The translations under genes were made by a program, and so were the position numbers. The notes beneath the pieces were generated by a model, which saw only the letters and a program-made list of their open reading frames with translations, had not been told where the DNA came from and ran no database searches. Below are positions 43,282 to 51,411 of a stretch of DNA of 64,000 nucleotides, piece after piece (positions within the stretch are counted from its first letter, which is position 1; every line of letters starts with the position of its first letter). Source of the stretch: Thermoplasmata archaeon (GTDB taxonomy: Archaea > Thermoplasmatota > Thermoplasmata > Methanomassiliicoccales > Methanomethylophilaceae); contig SUSV01000001.1 of the NCBI GenBank assembly GCA_015063245.1, positions 186,001 to 250,000 of the forward strand, in the 5' to 3' direction.

Positions 43282-44492
43282 CTCAGGCAATCCTCCGCCG
43301 TTCTGAACGATCCTGTGACCAGGATTATGTCATCGTTCTTCAAAGCTTGCTCCACCGCCTCTCCCACGGTGTCGAAGACCTCGACATCATCGCAATACCT
43401 CCTGTAGCATGATGCTAGCTCTTCCTTGTCGGCCGCACGCGGGGAGCAGGGAGAGGAGATTAGGACCTTTTTAGCAATCTTGGATAGGGTCTCCGCAACC
43501 CCGTCCAGGTCCTTGTCGCTGAGCATGGCGGTTACAAGGACAACCTTGCCGTAGATCTCAGAGATATCCTCCTCAAGGCATTCCGCCCCCTTGCGAGTGT
43601 GCGTGACGTCCAGGACTATGGATCTGTCAGGAAGCTTCTCCATCCTGAAGGGCCAGTGGGCCGATTCGAGGCCGATCCTGATGAAGGGCGATATCCTCGA
43701 CGAGTCCTTCAGGCATCTGATCGCCTCGACCGCCAAGGCCGCGTTCCTAGCCTGATGCCTTCCTGGAATCCCTATCTCGAAGCAGTCGCACCCATAGCGC
43801 ATCATGATGCATTCGGGACGACTGGCGATGATCGATATGTCATCGGGATCGACCGATATAAGAGGGCATCCAATCTCTGCTGAACATCTTCTGAGGGTAT
43901 CCAAAGCCACTCCCGTGTTGATGGTTACGCACGGTACGCCGGGCTTCATGATGCCCGCCTTCTGCCAGGCGATCTCCTCAACAGTGTCCCCGAGGAACGC
44001 GGTGTGCTCGAGGCTTATGTTATTGATCACCGAGACATCTGGCACAATGATGTTGGTGGCATCTTCCCTTCCACCCATGCCCACCTCTATGATGGCGATG
44101 TCCACCTTCTCCTCGCGGAAGCAGAGGAATGCGCAGGCTGTAAGTGCCTCGAAGTTGGTGCAATCGATCGCATGTTCCTCCGAGCCTTTCATGACCCTGA
44201 GCAGATAGCTGTCGAGAAGGCTGTCGTCGATATTTCTGCCGTCGATCCTTATGGATTCGTTCACGCTCAGTATATAGGGTGTGTTGAACATCCCCACCCT
44301 GTATCCTGCCGAAATGAGGATGGATTCGAGCATGCAGCATACTGACCCCTTCCCGTCACTGCCTGCGACATGTATGGTCCGCAGGCCTTCCTGGGGGTCG
44401 CCCAATGCCTTGGCCAGCGCGCTGATGCTGCCCAGACCTGGTCTGATGCCTTTAATGGAAAGTCCGTTCAGCCATTCGATGCCGGCGTGCAT
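43260..44492 (-). CDS. Mur ligase family, FolC-like (folylpolyglutamate/dihydrofolate synthase-like)
   Basis: 410 aa. P-loop HVAGSDGKGSVCCMLES, then VDIAIIEVGMGGREDATN, NISLEHTAFLGDTVEEIA and KAGIMKPGVP, then the C-terminal domain with LDVTHTRKGAEC. This is the FolC pattern. In methanogens the natural substrate may be a folate, a pterin or another carboxylate needing amino-acid addition; it cannot be assigned further. Start 44492 (MHAGIEWL) is chosen because the longer frame overlaps the divergent ATP-grasp gene. The divergent neighbours are also ATP-dependent ligases. Confidence 0.85.
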   Translation of the reverse strand: MHAGIEWLNGLSIKGIRPGLGSISALAKALGDPQEGLRTIHVAGSDGKGSVCCMLESILISAGYRVGMFNTPYILSVNESIRIDGRNIDDSLLDSYLLRVMKGSEEHAIDCTNFEALTACAFLCFREEKVDIAIIEVGMGGREDATNIIVPDVSVINNISLEHTAFLGDTVEEIAWQKAGIMKPGVPCVTINTGVALDTLRRCSAEIGCPLISVDPDDISIIASRPECIMMRYGCDCFEIGIPGRHQARNAALAVEAIRCLKDSSRISPFIRIGLESAHWPFRMEKLPDRSIVLDVTHTRKGAECLEEDISEIYGKVVLVTAMLSDKDLDGVAETLSKIAKKVLISSPCSPRAADKEELASCYRRYCDDVEVFDTVGEAVEQALKNDDIILVTGSFRTAEDCLRWLRTAE

Positions 44493-44544
44493 GTGACCCT
44501 CCACCGCACCTATCTTTATAAGAGTTAATCTGGTTGTTGAGCGC

Positions 44545-45405
44545 ATGGACGGAGCGATCGTCATCAACGGCTATCTCGACGGGGAATCTTTCAGGGAGCC
44601 TGCCGAGATGATATCCGAATCCGCGAGGGACTTAGGCATAGGGATGACGACGCTCATGAATACCGACCTGGCCTTCCCGGTCGGCGACAGCGAAGCGTTG
44701 AGGAAGAGGCTGGGCGATGTCGATTTCGTCATCTTCTGGGATAAGGACGTGATGCTGGCGAAGAACATCGAGCTGTGCGATATACCTGTCTTCAATTGTT
44801 CAGAATGCATAAGGATATGCGATGACAAATCGCTCACGCACATGGTCCTGGAGGAATGGGGCATACCGTCGATAAGGACGGTCGTCAGCCCCATGTCATT
44901 CGGGAGACCGATAGGCAAGTGGGTACGTTCCGTCAAGGAGTACATAGGATATCCCATGGTCGTCAAGGACTGTTTCGGTTCATTCGGACAGCAGGTAAGG
45001 ATGGTCAGCGGCGATGAGGACCTCTCGAAGGAGGCCGAGCTTGCCACTCCGAGGATATTCCAGGAGTACATCGACTGCAGCGGGGAGGACCTCAGGCTGG
45101 AGGTGGTGGGAGGCAGCGTCGTCGCAGCGGTGAAGCGCAGGGCGAAGGAAGGGGATTTCAGATCCAACGCCAGCAACGGCGGGATGATGTCCCCCTATAC
45201 GCCGACGGAGCAGGAAGCAATGCTCGCGGTCGAAGCGGCAAATGCCGTCCAGGCCGATTTCGCAGGCGTGGACATACTTCAGACGGAAAAGGGGCCGGTC
45301 GTGTGCGAGGTCAATTCCAACGCGCACATCAAGAATCTTCTGAATGCCACAGGCATCGATGTATCGAGGCACATCCTCGGATACATCTCCGATTTCCTCA
45401 GGTGA
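44545..45405 (+). CDS. RimK-like ATP-grasp ligase 1
   Basis: 286 aa. ATP-grasp of the RimK type: pre-domain to about 90, then the SLTHMVLEEWGIPSIRT hinge, MVVKDCFGSFGQQV (ATP-binding Lys), FQEYIDCSGEDLRLEVVGG, and the Mg-binding end ADFAGVDILQ...VCEVNSNAHIKN. Such enzymes add an amino acid to a carboxylate (RimK, CofF, MptN, LysX). A TATA-like CTTTATAAG lies 30 bases upstream. It is paired with a second, different ATP-grasp gene 4 bases downstream. Confidence 0.88.
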   Translation: MDGAIVINGYLDGESFREPAEMISESARDLGIGMTTLMNTDLAFPVGDSEALRKRLGDVDFVIFWDKDVMLAKNIELCDIPVFNCSECIRICDDKSLTHMVLEEWGIPSIRTVVSPMSFGRPIGKWVRSVKEYIGYPMVVKDCFGSFGQQVRMVSGDEDLSKEAELATPRIFQEYIDCSGEDLRLEVVGGSVVAAVKRRAKEGDFRSNASNGGMMSPYTPTEQEAMLAVEAANAVQADFAGVDILQTEKGPVVCEVNSNAHIKNLLNATGIDVSRHILGYISDFLR

Positions 45406-45409
45406 TAAT

Positions 45410-46192
45410 ATGAGATGCTGGATTCTGTATGACGAGGCGGATCTCGAAGAGAACATGTTCTTCGCGGAGAGTCTCGAATCCAACGGTGAGAGGTTGGGTT
45501 TCGATTGCGAGATAGTCACGGAGGACGAGATCGATGTCATCGATCCCGCCGATGTCGTCGTATCCCGTACAAGGAACGCCGATCTCACTTTTATTCTGGA
45601 GGATAACGGGGCCACGGTCTTCAACAGGTCGTCCGTCTCCCGGATTTGCAACGACAAGGCCCACACATATGCGTTCGTCAGGAACCTAGGCATACCTGTC
45701 CTTCCATTCTCTCTTCCGGGAGAACCGATCCCGGAGGGGCCGCCATGGGTGGTGAAATCCCGTTCAGGACACGGGGGGACCGAGGTCTTCAAGGTATCAT
45801 CGGAGAAGGAGCTCGAGAAGAAGGTCTCCAAAATGGATGACCCGCTCATACAGCAGTTCGGAGATCCCGGGAAGGACCTTCGCGTCTATGTGCTGGGAGG
45901 AAGGGTCATAGCCGCCGTCATGCGCACCTCTGATAAGGATTTCAGGGCCAATTTCAAGCTGGGCGGGGATGCGAGGCCCGTCGAGGTTCCGGAGGAGGTC
46001 TTCGATATGGTCAGGAAGATCGTCCCGGAGCTCCTTGCGGATTTCGTCGGCATCGATTTCATATTCAAGGACGGAAGGCCTTATCTCAACGAGATCGAGG
46101 ATGTGGTGGGCACAAGGATGCTCTACAAGTTCACCAGGATGGATCCGGCGAAGCTGTACATGGAGCACATAGCCAGATGCTCCGGATTATGA
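45410..46192 (+). CDS. RimK-like ATP-grasp ligase 2
   Basis: 260 aa from ATG 45410. Pre-domain (MRCWILYDEADLEENMFFAE), substrate switch region DPADVVVSRTRNADL, ATP-binding WVVKSRSGHGGTEVFKV, PLIQQFGDPGKDLRVYVLGG, and Mg ligands DFVGIDFIF...YLNEIEDVVGTRML. It is only distantly similar to the preceding protein. The tight pair suggests two steps, or a heteromer, in building one amide-linked product. No peptide substrate gene is obvious next to them. Confidence 0.88.
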   Translation: MRCWILYDEADLEENMFFAESLESNGERLGFDCEIVTEDEIDVIDPADVVVSRTRNADLTFILEDNGATVFNRSSVSRICNDKAHTYAFVRNLGIPVLPFSLPGEPIPEGPPWVVKSRSGHGGTEVFKVSSEKELEKKVSKMDDPLIQQFGDPGKDLRVYVLGGRVIAAVMRTSDKDFRANFKLGGDARPVEVPEEVFDMVRKIVPELLADFVGIDFIFKDGRPYLNEIEDVVGTRMLYKFTRMDPAKLYMEHIARCSGL

Positions 46193-46200
46193 TACGGGGC

Positions 46201-46692
46201 TCAGGCGAACATTCTGTCGTCGCATCTTGTGTTGCCCTTCTCCGCCATCGTCTTCAGGTCGCCGTCGTACTGGTCGACGGTATGGACGGTGCCTTTGAGG
46301 AAGTCAAGGATGAACCCCTCGGATACGTTCGCCTCCGTGTACGGGAACCCGTATTCGAACGTTATCGTTCCGTCGTTGGGGTCCAGGAAGAACGATCCGT
46401 ACGCCAGTGTCTTGTTGATGCAGTTGAGGTTCCATGCGACTTCTTTGAAGTTGTCGACCTTGGCTTTCAGGTCGAGCATGCAGGCGAAGTGTATGTTCAC
46501 ATCGTCGATCGCGATGATGGCTGTGATCGGCAGGTCGTCACCCATGAATCCTGTCTGGAAGACCTTCCTGTCCTCCACGTAGTTGAATTTGATCTGGTTG
46601 GATTCCAGAGCGGATCTGACTGTGCTGATGATATCCTCGGGTCTCGTGCGGATAGCCGGTCTCTCATCCTTCTTCTTGCCGAACATCTTCAT
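46201..46692 (-). CDS. YbjN domain-containing protein
   Basis: 163 aa. YbjN-type fold: RPEDIISTVRSALESNQIKF, FMGDDLPITAIIAIDD, VAWNLNCINKTLAYGSFFLD and a long C-terminal helix. In bacteria YbjN proteins are linked to stress tolerance and chaperone-like roles; nothing specific is known in archaea. It is convergent with the ATP-grasp pair and has its own promoter (AATTTTATACC on the minus strand near 46738). Confidence 0.8.
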   Translation of the reverse strand: MKMFGKKKDERPAIRTRPEDIISTVRSALESNQIKFNYVEDRKVFQTGFMGDDLPITAIIAIDDVNIHFACMLDLKAKVDNFKEVAWNLNCINKTLAYGSFFLDPNDGTITFEYGFPYTEANVSEGFILDFLKGTVHTVDQYDGDLKTMAEKGNTRCDDRMFA

Positions 46693-46777
46693 ACCTTCAT
46701 ACGATGCTGAGCACGTATGCTGGGGATGATGGGGATGATGGTATAAAATTGAACGTAAAGCGGGGAAAAGGGAAAGC

Positions 46778-46793
46778 AGGGTCCAAAGACCCT
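46778..46793 (-). terminator. Hairpin terminator of the asparagine-synthase-like gene
   Basis: AGGGTC-CAAA-GACCCT, 8 bases past a TGAAAC stop context on the minus strand, followed by CTTTCCCTTTTCC. Confidence 0.7.
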
Positions 46794-46800
46794 GAGCGTT

Positions 46801-47595
46801 TCATTCGAAGATGTCCCTGTAGATAGAATCGACGAGTTCCGAGTAGGTCATTCCCTTGTCGGAAGCGACCTTCCTGACCAGGTCCATGGTTCCGGATCCG
46901 TACTGTGCCGCCTTCTTCTTCTTTTCGGCTATGAACGGGTATCCGAGGTTCCTGGCGATCTCCCTCAGGAGCATCTTCCTGTGGTCGGTGTCCGCGGGCA
47001 TGAGGTCCTTGAGGTTCATCGCATTGACCTGCATGGTGACAAGGGAGTCGAGGTACGGGTAGAGGATCTTCTTCCCGTAGTGATCCGCGATCTTGGTCTC
47101 GTGGGGGATGGTGGACGAGATGAGCTTTCCGAGATCCGCCTTCCTGGCTCTGTCAAGCTCCTCTTCGCTCATCCCGACGTACTTTGAGTACCCTGCGAAC
47201 AGTTCATCCGATCCCTGTCCTCCAAGGACGTACTTCTCGCGGACCGTCCTGCATACGAAGAACAACGGAAGCTCGAACGAGAGTGTGAGCGGAGAGGATG
47301 TGCCGGTGATGGAGATCATCTCCCTCAGCCTGGGCTCGATGTTCTCCTCGGTGAGCGGGATGTGCAGCCAAGGCAGTCCGAGCTGTTCGGACATCTCCTG
47401 TGCCATGACGACATCGTAGGACTTGTCCTTACCCGATGTGTATAGCGTTACGGATCTGGCGTACTCTTTGGCGATGGCCGCCACGAGACCGGAATCCAAT
47501 CCGCCCGAGAATGCAACAGCTATGTCCTGGCCCTCAACCTGGCTCCTGATGGCCGAGATGAGCGCGTTCTGAAGGTTCTCCAACTCGATAGACAT
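46801..47595 (-). CDS. Asparagine synthase-like PP-loop amidotransferase domain
   Basis: 264 aa. PP-loop AVAFSGGLDSGLVAA near residue 27, KSYDVVMAQEMSEQLGLP, and the second ATP-site VLGGQGSDELFAGYSKYVG. It corresponds to the synthetase half of AsnB; there is no glutaminase domain. Either it uses free ammonia or it modifies another substrate, as known for archaeal single-domain members. The start at 47595 opens the fold; the frame continues to 48120 over the nikR region, which is not coding on this strand. Confidence 0.85.
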   Translation of the reverse strand: MSIELENLQNALISAIRSQVEGQDIAVAFSGGLDSGLVAAIAKEYARSVTLYTSGKDKSYDVVMAQEMSEQLGLPWLHIPLTEENIEPRLREMISITGTSSPLTLSFELPLFFVCRTVREKYVLGGQGSDELFAGYSKYVGMSEEELDRARKADLGKLISSTIPHETKIADHYGKKILYPYLDSLVTMQVNAMNLKDLMPADTDHRKMLLREIARNLGYPFIAEKKKKAAQYGSGTMDLVRKVASDKGMTYSELVDSIYRDIFE

Positions 47596-47605
47596 AGTCT
47601 GCGGA

Positions 47606-47853
47606 TTGCATATTAGGTTTTTAAATATCGTCCTGGAGCTCGTCGGCGCCGCGGTGGTCGGCATCCTGATGTATGATGAGACTCTTGCTCGATCAATATC
47701 TTCGGCATAATCCTGGTCATAATATCGATAATCCTGCTGAAGTTCAGGATACGCATCGGATATAGGAAGAGATTCGGAAAATTCATCCCGCAGAAGGTCT
47801 GGACGCTTTTCGATCTGGTGAAGCAGCATCATGAGAAGTCCGATTCCAAATGA
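47606..47853 (+). pseudogene. Frameshifted small membrane protein
   Basis: Two plus-strand frames join into one plausible product: IRFLNIVLELVGAAVVGILM (up to about 47690), then, one frame over, NIFGIILVIISIILLKFRIR and GKFIPQKVWTLFDLVKQHHE up to the TGA at 47851. That gives two hydrophobic segments and a basic C-terminus. One indel near 47680-47700 breaks it. No family assigned. It may be a sequencing indel rather than true decay. Confidence 0.5.
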
Positions 47854-47863
47854 TGGCATGTGC

Positions 47864-47880
47864 GTACGCTGAGCGCATAC
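47864..47880. promoter_or_regulatory. Imperfect palindrome upstream of nikR (possible operator)
   Basis: GTACGC-TGAGC-GCATAC, about 65 bases before the nikR ATG. Classic NikR half-sites are GTATGA; this GTAYGC/GCRTAC is only a loose match. Autoregulation is inferred. Confidence 0.4.
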
Positions 47881-47944
47881 GAATGCATTCCAAAATGGGC
47901 TGATAGTAACACGATTTATATCCTTGATTGTTAATTTCCTCATC

Positions 47945-48385
47945 ATGACAGGAGTCACTCGTATCGGAGTATCGCTGGAACCCAATCTACTTGAGGCCTT
48001 CGATAACGATATCGCTAAGAAAGGATACAGCAGCAGGTCGGAGGCTCTGCGCGATCTCGTCCGCGATTCACTTGCGGAGAACGAGTGGAAGAACGAGAAC
48101 GAGTGGATGGTCGGTACCATCGTCCTTGTCTACGACCATACCGCATCCACCGTGGGCGACAGGCTCACCGACGCACAGCATCACCACCACGGACTTGTGA
48201 AGACATCCGTACACGTGCATCTCGACGACAACCTCTGCATGGAGATCCTCATCTGCGAGGACAAGCTCGGGGAGCTCAAGGAGTTCGCCAACGAGATCAC
48301 CAGCATCAAAGGTGTCCTCAGGGGACGTCTCACGATGGTCGCACCCTCATCAGGGAATATGCATCACGTCGGTCACAGGCACTGA
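47945..48385 (+). CDS. nikR: Nickel-responsive regulator NikR
   Basis: 146 aa. N-terminal ribbon-helix-helix (TRIGVSLEPNLLEAFDNDIA, SEALRDLVRDS) and a C-terminal ACT-like domain with the high-affinity nickel ligands in HHHHGLVKTSVHVHLDDNLC (His, His, Cys). In the presence of Ni it represses uptake genes. It ends in an extra His-rich tail (MHHVGHRH). ATG 47945 follows directly after CATC, with a TATA-like TTTATATCC about 30 bases upstream. Confidence 0.93.
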   Translation: MTGVTRIGVSLEPNLLEAFDNDIAKKGYSSRSEALRDLVRDSLAENEWKNENEWMVGTIVLVYDHTASTVGDRLTDAQHHHHGLVKTSVHVHLDDNLCMEILICEDKLGELKEFANEITSIKGVLRGRLTMVAPSSGNMHHVGHRH

Positions 48386-48459
48386 TTCTCAAACCCGATT
48401 CTGTCCAGGTTTGACGCCTGGACAACTTTATTTACTTACTTTCCCATTGCCGAGAGGCT

Positions 48460-50745
48460 ATGAGGAAGCTGATTATCACAGAGAAGGCCAACGCAGCCAG
48501 AAGGATCTCCACCATTCTTTCAGACGGGAAATCCAAATCCACCACCGCGGGCGGCGTCACGACCATCTCATTCACCATCGGTGCGGACGAGTACTATGTC
48601 ATCAGCCTCAGGGGACACATCATCGAGTTGGATTACCCCAAGGAGTACAACGACTGGAGTGCGATAAAGCCGGTCGATCTGGTCTATGCCCCGCAGGTGA
48701 AGACAGTACGTGTGAAATCCATCCTCAACTCCATCAAGGAGCTCGCAGCCCAGTCGGACGAGATCATCATCGCAACCGACTACGATAGGGAAGGAGAGCT
48801 CATCGGTATGGAGACCGTCAAGGCAATCGGAGCAGATCTGTCCAAGGTCAAGAGGGCGAAGTTCAGCGCTCTGACCAAGGGGGAGGTGGAGAACGCATTC
48901 AGCAACCTTGCCGATCCTGACGAGAAGCTCGCAGATGCGGCAGAGGCCAGACAGATCGTGGACCTGTCATGGGGAGCTGTGCTCACAAGGCTGATATCCC
49001 TGTCATCCGGACAGGTGGGCAACAATTTCATGTCAGTAGGAAGGGTCCAGAGCCCTACCCTCAAACTGCTCGTCGACAGGCACGAGGAGATCGAGAACTT
49101 CGTCCCCGTCCCATATTGGAACCTCGTCGGCAAGTTCGGGATGCTTGCTTTCAAGGGCGAGCACGAGAAGAATCCCTTCTGGGAGAAGGCCGAGGCGGAG
49201 GATATCCTCGCCAAGGTCAAATCGATCAGCACCGCGAAGGTGGAGAGCTACGATTCGGAGATGAAGGAGGAATACCGTCCCGCTCCGTTCGACACCACCA
49301 TGATGCAGGTGGAGGCTAACAAGATCGGGATACCCCCGACCACGGCGATGAAGCTGGCGGAGGACCTGTACACCGGAGGATACATCTCGTACCCCCGTAC
49401 GGAGAATACGGAGTATCCTAAGAGCCTCAATCTCAGATCGGTATTGGAGAAGCTCAAAGACTCTGATTTCAAGGCCGAGGCCAACGAGATCCTCTCACAG
49501 GATAAGATCTATCCTTCCAAGGGAAAGAGGAGCACCACGGACCATCCGCCGATATACCCGACCGCGGGAGCATCATCGGACAAGATGAAGGGGGACAAGT
49601 GGAAGCTGTATGAGCTGATCGTCAGAAGGTTCATGGCCACACTCGCGCCCAACGCCAAAGCGGAGATCACCAAGTGCGTCATCGATGTCGGAGGGGAGAA
49701 TTTCCTCTCCGAGGGATATGTTCTCAAGGAACCCGGCTGGAAGAAGTACTACAAGAAGTACCTCCCGTCCAGCGAGAACAAGTTGCCTGTCCTCAAAGCA
49801 GGCGACGAGATAGATGTCAGGTCGATGACCATCGTCGAATCGGAGACCAAGCCTCCGTACAGGTACAACCAGGGATCGCTCATCCAGGAGATGGACAGGC
49901 TTCAGCTGGGTACCAAGAGTACGAGGCATGACATCATCGGGAAGCTGTTCTCCAGGAACTATGTCCAGGGCAACTACATGATCCCCACCCCCAGCGGAAT
50001 CGCTCTCACCAAATCGCTGGAGAAGCATGGCGGCGGGATCACAGAGCCTGACATGACCGCCAGGCTCGAGTCGGACATGCTCAGCATTTCCGAGGGGAAG
50101 CGCACTCTGGACTCCGTAGTATCGGAGTCGCAGGACATGCTTCACGAGGTGGCGATGAAGATCACAGAGGGCTCCAATGACATCGGTCAGGAGATAAGGG
50201 ATGCCCTTCATTCGCAGCAGCACATCGGAGTGTGCCCCTCATGCGGTAACAACATGTCCGTGAAGAGGTCGAAGAACGGGAACTTCATAGGATGCGACGG
50301 ATATCCCGATTGCAAGCGTGCATATCCGCTCCCCAGAGGTGCCCTCATACAGACCGTGGACACCACATGCCCGGTATGCGGACTTCCACAGCTCAAGATC
50401 ATCAGGAGAGGCAATCCCCCATCGGTGCAGTGCATCGATCCCAAGTGTACAAGCAACATCGCCATGAACGACCTGGGATTGTGCCCTACATGTAACAACG
50501 GCCACATCAGGATCATGTTCTCCAAGGCCGGAAGGAGGTTCGCCGGATGCTCATCATGGCCTAACTGCACTCAGACATATCCTCTCAGACCGAGGGGAAC
50601 CATCGTGCCTGCAGGGAAGTCGTGTGCCATATGCAATGCGCCCATCGTCAAGATCGGAAACCTCGAGGAGTGCATCAACCCGGACTGTCCCGGAAAGAAG
50701 AAAGCTGCCAAGACCGAGAGCAAGAAGAAGACTGTCTCGGAATGA
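48460..50745 (+). CDS. topA: DNA topoisomerase I (type IA)
   Basis: 761 aa. Toprim domain with ITEKANAARRISTIL and DYDREGELIG (D-x-D), catalytic Tyr in GGYISYPRTENTEYP near residue 311, and QSPTLKLLV-like VGRVQSPTLKLLVDR. The C-terminus has three zinc ribbons: CPSCGNN...GCDGYPDC, CPVCGLP...CIDPKC, CPTCNNG...GCSSWPNC, plus a fourth CxxC pair. It relaxes negative supercoils. TTTATTTACTTA lies 25 bases upstream of the ATG. Single gene. Confidence 0.95.
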   Translation: MRKLIITEKANAARRISTILSDGKSKSTTAGGVTTISFTIGADEYYVISLRGHIIELDYPKEYNDWSAIKPVDLVYAPQVKTVRVKSILNSIKELAAQSDEIIIATDYDREGELIGMETVKAIGADLSKVKRAKFSALTKGEVENAFSNLADPDEKLADAAEARQIVDLSWGAVLTRLISLSSGQVGNNFMSVGRVQSPTLKLLVDRHEEIENFVPVPYWNLVGKFGMLAFKGEHEKNPFWEKAEAEDILAKVKSISTAKVESYDSEMKEEYRPAPFDTTMMQVEANKIGIPPTTAMKLAEDLYTGGYISYPRTENTEYPKSLNLRSVLEKLKDSDFKAEANEILSQDKIYPSKGKRSTTDHPPIYPTAGASSDKMKGDKWKLYELIVRRFMATLAPNAKAEITKCVIDVGGENFLSEGYVLKEPGWKKYYKKYLPSSENKLPVLKAGDEIDVRSMTIVESETKPPYRYNQGSLIQEMDRLQLGTKSTRHDIIGKLFSRNYVQGNYMIPTPSGIALTKSLEKHGGGITEPDMTARLESDMLSISEGKRTLDSVVSESQDMLHEVAMKITEGSNDIGQEIRDALHSQQHIGVCPSCGNNMSVKRSKNGNFIGCDGYPDCKRAYPLPRGALIQTVDTTCPVCGLPQLKIIRRGNPPSVQCIDPKCTSNIAMNDLGLCPTCNNGHIRIMFSKAGRRFAGCSSWPNCTQTYPLRPRGTIVPAGKSCAICNAPIVKIGNLEECINPDCPGKKKAAKTESKKKTVSE

Positions 50746-50835
50746 GCAGTTTTCACTCGTTCTTCGTTCTAATATTTGAGCTCTCGGTAGGCGATTATCG
50801 CACTATAAAATCCATTGCCGAAACGCTTTATGTAG

Positions 50836-50862
50836 GTAACACGAAATCAAAATTCGTATTAC
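50836..50862. repeat. 27-bp interrupted inverted repeat
   Basis: GTAA-c-ACGAA-atcaaaa-TTCGT-a-TTAC. It lies between the convergent topA and the small zinc-ribbon gene, 20 bases past the stop of the latter. It could be a 3' hairpin or a protein-binding site; the AT-rich stem argues for the second. Confidence 0.5.
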
Positions 50863-50880
50863 CATCTAAGTTTCTTAGAA

Positions 50881-51147
50881 TCAGTACTCTTCCTCTTCGA
50901 TAACCCCGTCGAAGAGGTTGTTGAGGTAGTCGATCTCTTCTGAGATCCGAGCATTGCGGCAGGCGGTGCACTGAAGTTCTTTTCCGAGCGCTAACTTGAG
51001 CTGCATCTCTCTGCGATCGAGATTGACGATGCGTCCGCACTTGCAATATACGCACATCTCATCGGATAATGAAAATTTATCCAGAGTAACGCTGGCGCGA
51101 GCACATCCGCCGAAGTCTCCGTTTCTTAACGAAGCATCCTCTATCAT
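50881..51147 (-). CDS. Small zinc-ribbon hypothetical protein
   Basis: 88 aa, family not recognised. Core CVYCKCGRIVNLDRREMQLK followed 20 residues later by CTACRNARISEE: four or five cysteines (C-x2-C-x-C ... C-x2-C) that should bind zinc. Acidic C-terminal tail (EEEEY). Start ATG 51147; shorter starts at M near 51057 would still keep the ribbon. Role unknown, probably protein or nucleic-acid binding. Confidence 0.65.
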   Translation of the reverse strand: MIEDASLRNGDFGGCARASVTLDKFSLSDEMCVYCKCGRIVNLDRREMQLKLALGKELQCTACRNARISEEIDYLNNLFDGVIEEEEY

Positions 51148-51411
51148 ATTGCAGTCCCCCGACCTGCAGAAAAATCAGAAATCCTATCCATTATTATCCA
51201 ATCTTTTCCGCACCTCCGATTAGCGCTATTAATGATTTAAACCCTTACTATACGTGGCTAATATTAAGTCCGTTAATCAATAATTGCCGACAATTTTTGT
51301 ACTGTTTTATGCAATAAGCTTTTTATAATAATAAAACACGATTTTAACGAATAAACTGATATAAAAAGTAGTATGTATTTACGAAAAACGAATTTCCGCC
51401 ACGCTTTTCGT
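51148..51411. other. AT-rich intergenic region
   Basis: About 260 bases without a coding frame, rich in TTAATAA-type words, with a TATA-like ACTATACG near 51248. Probably the promoter region of the small zinc-ribbon gene and the 3' region of pncB. Nothing else seen. Confidence 0.5.
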
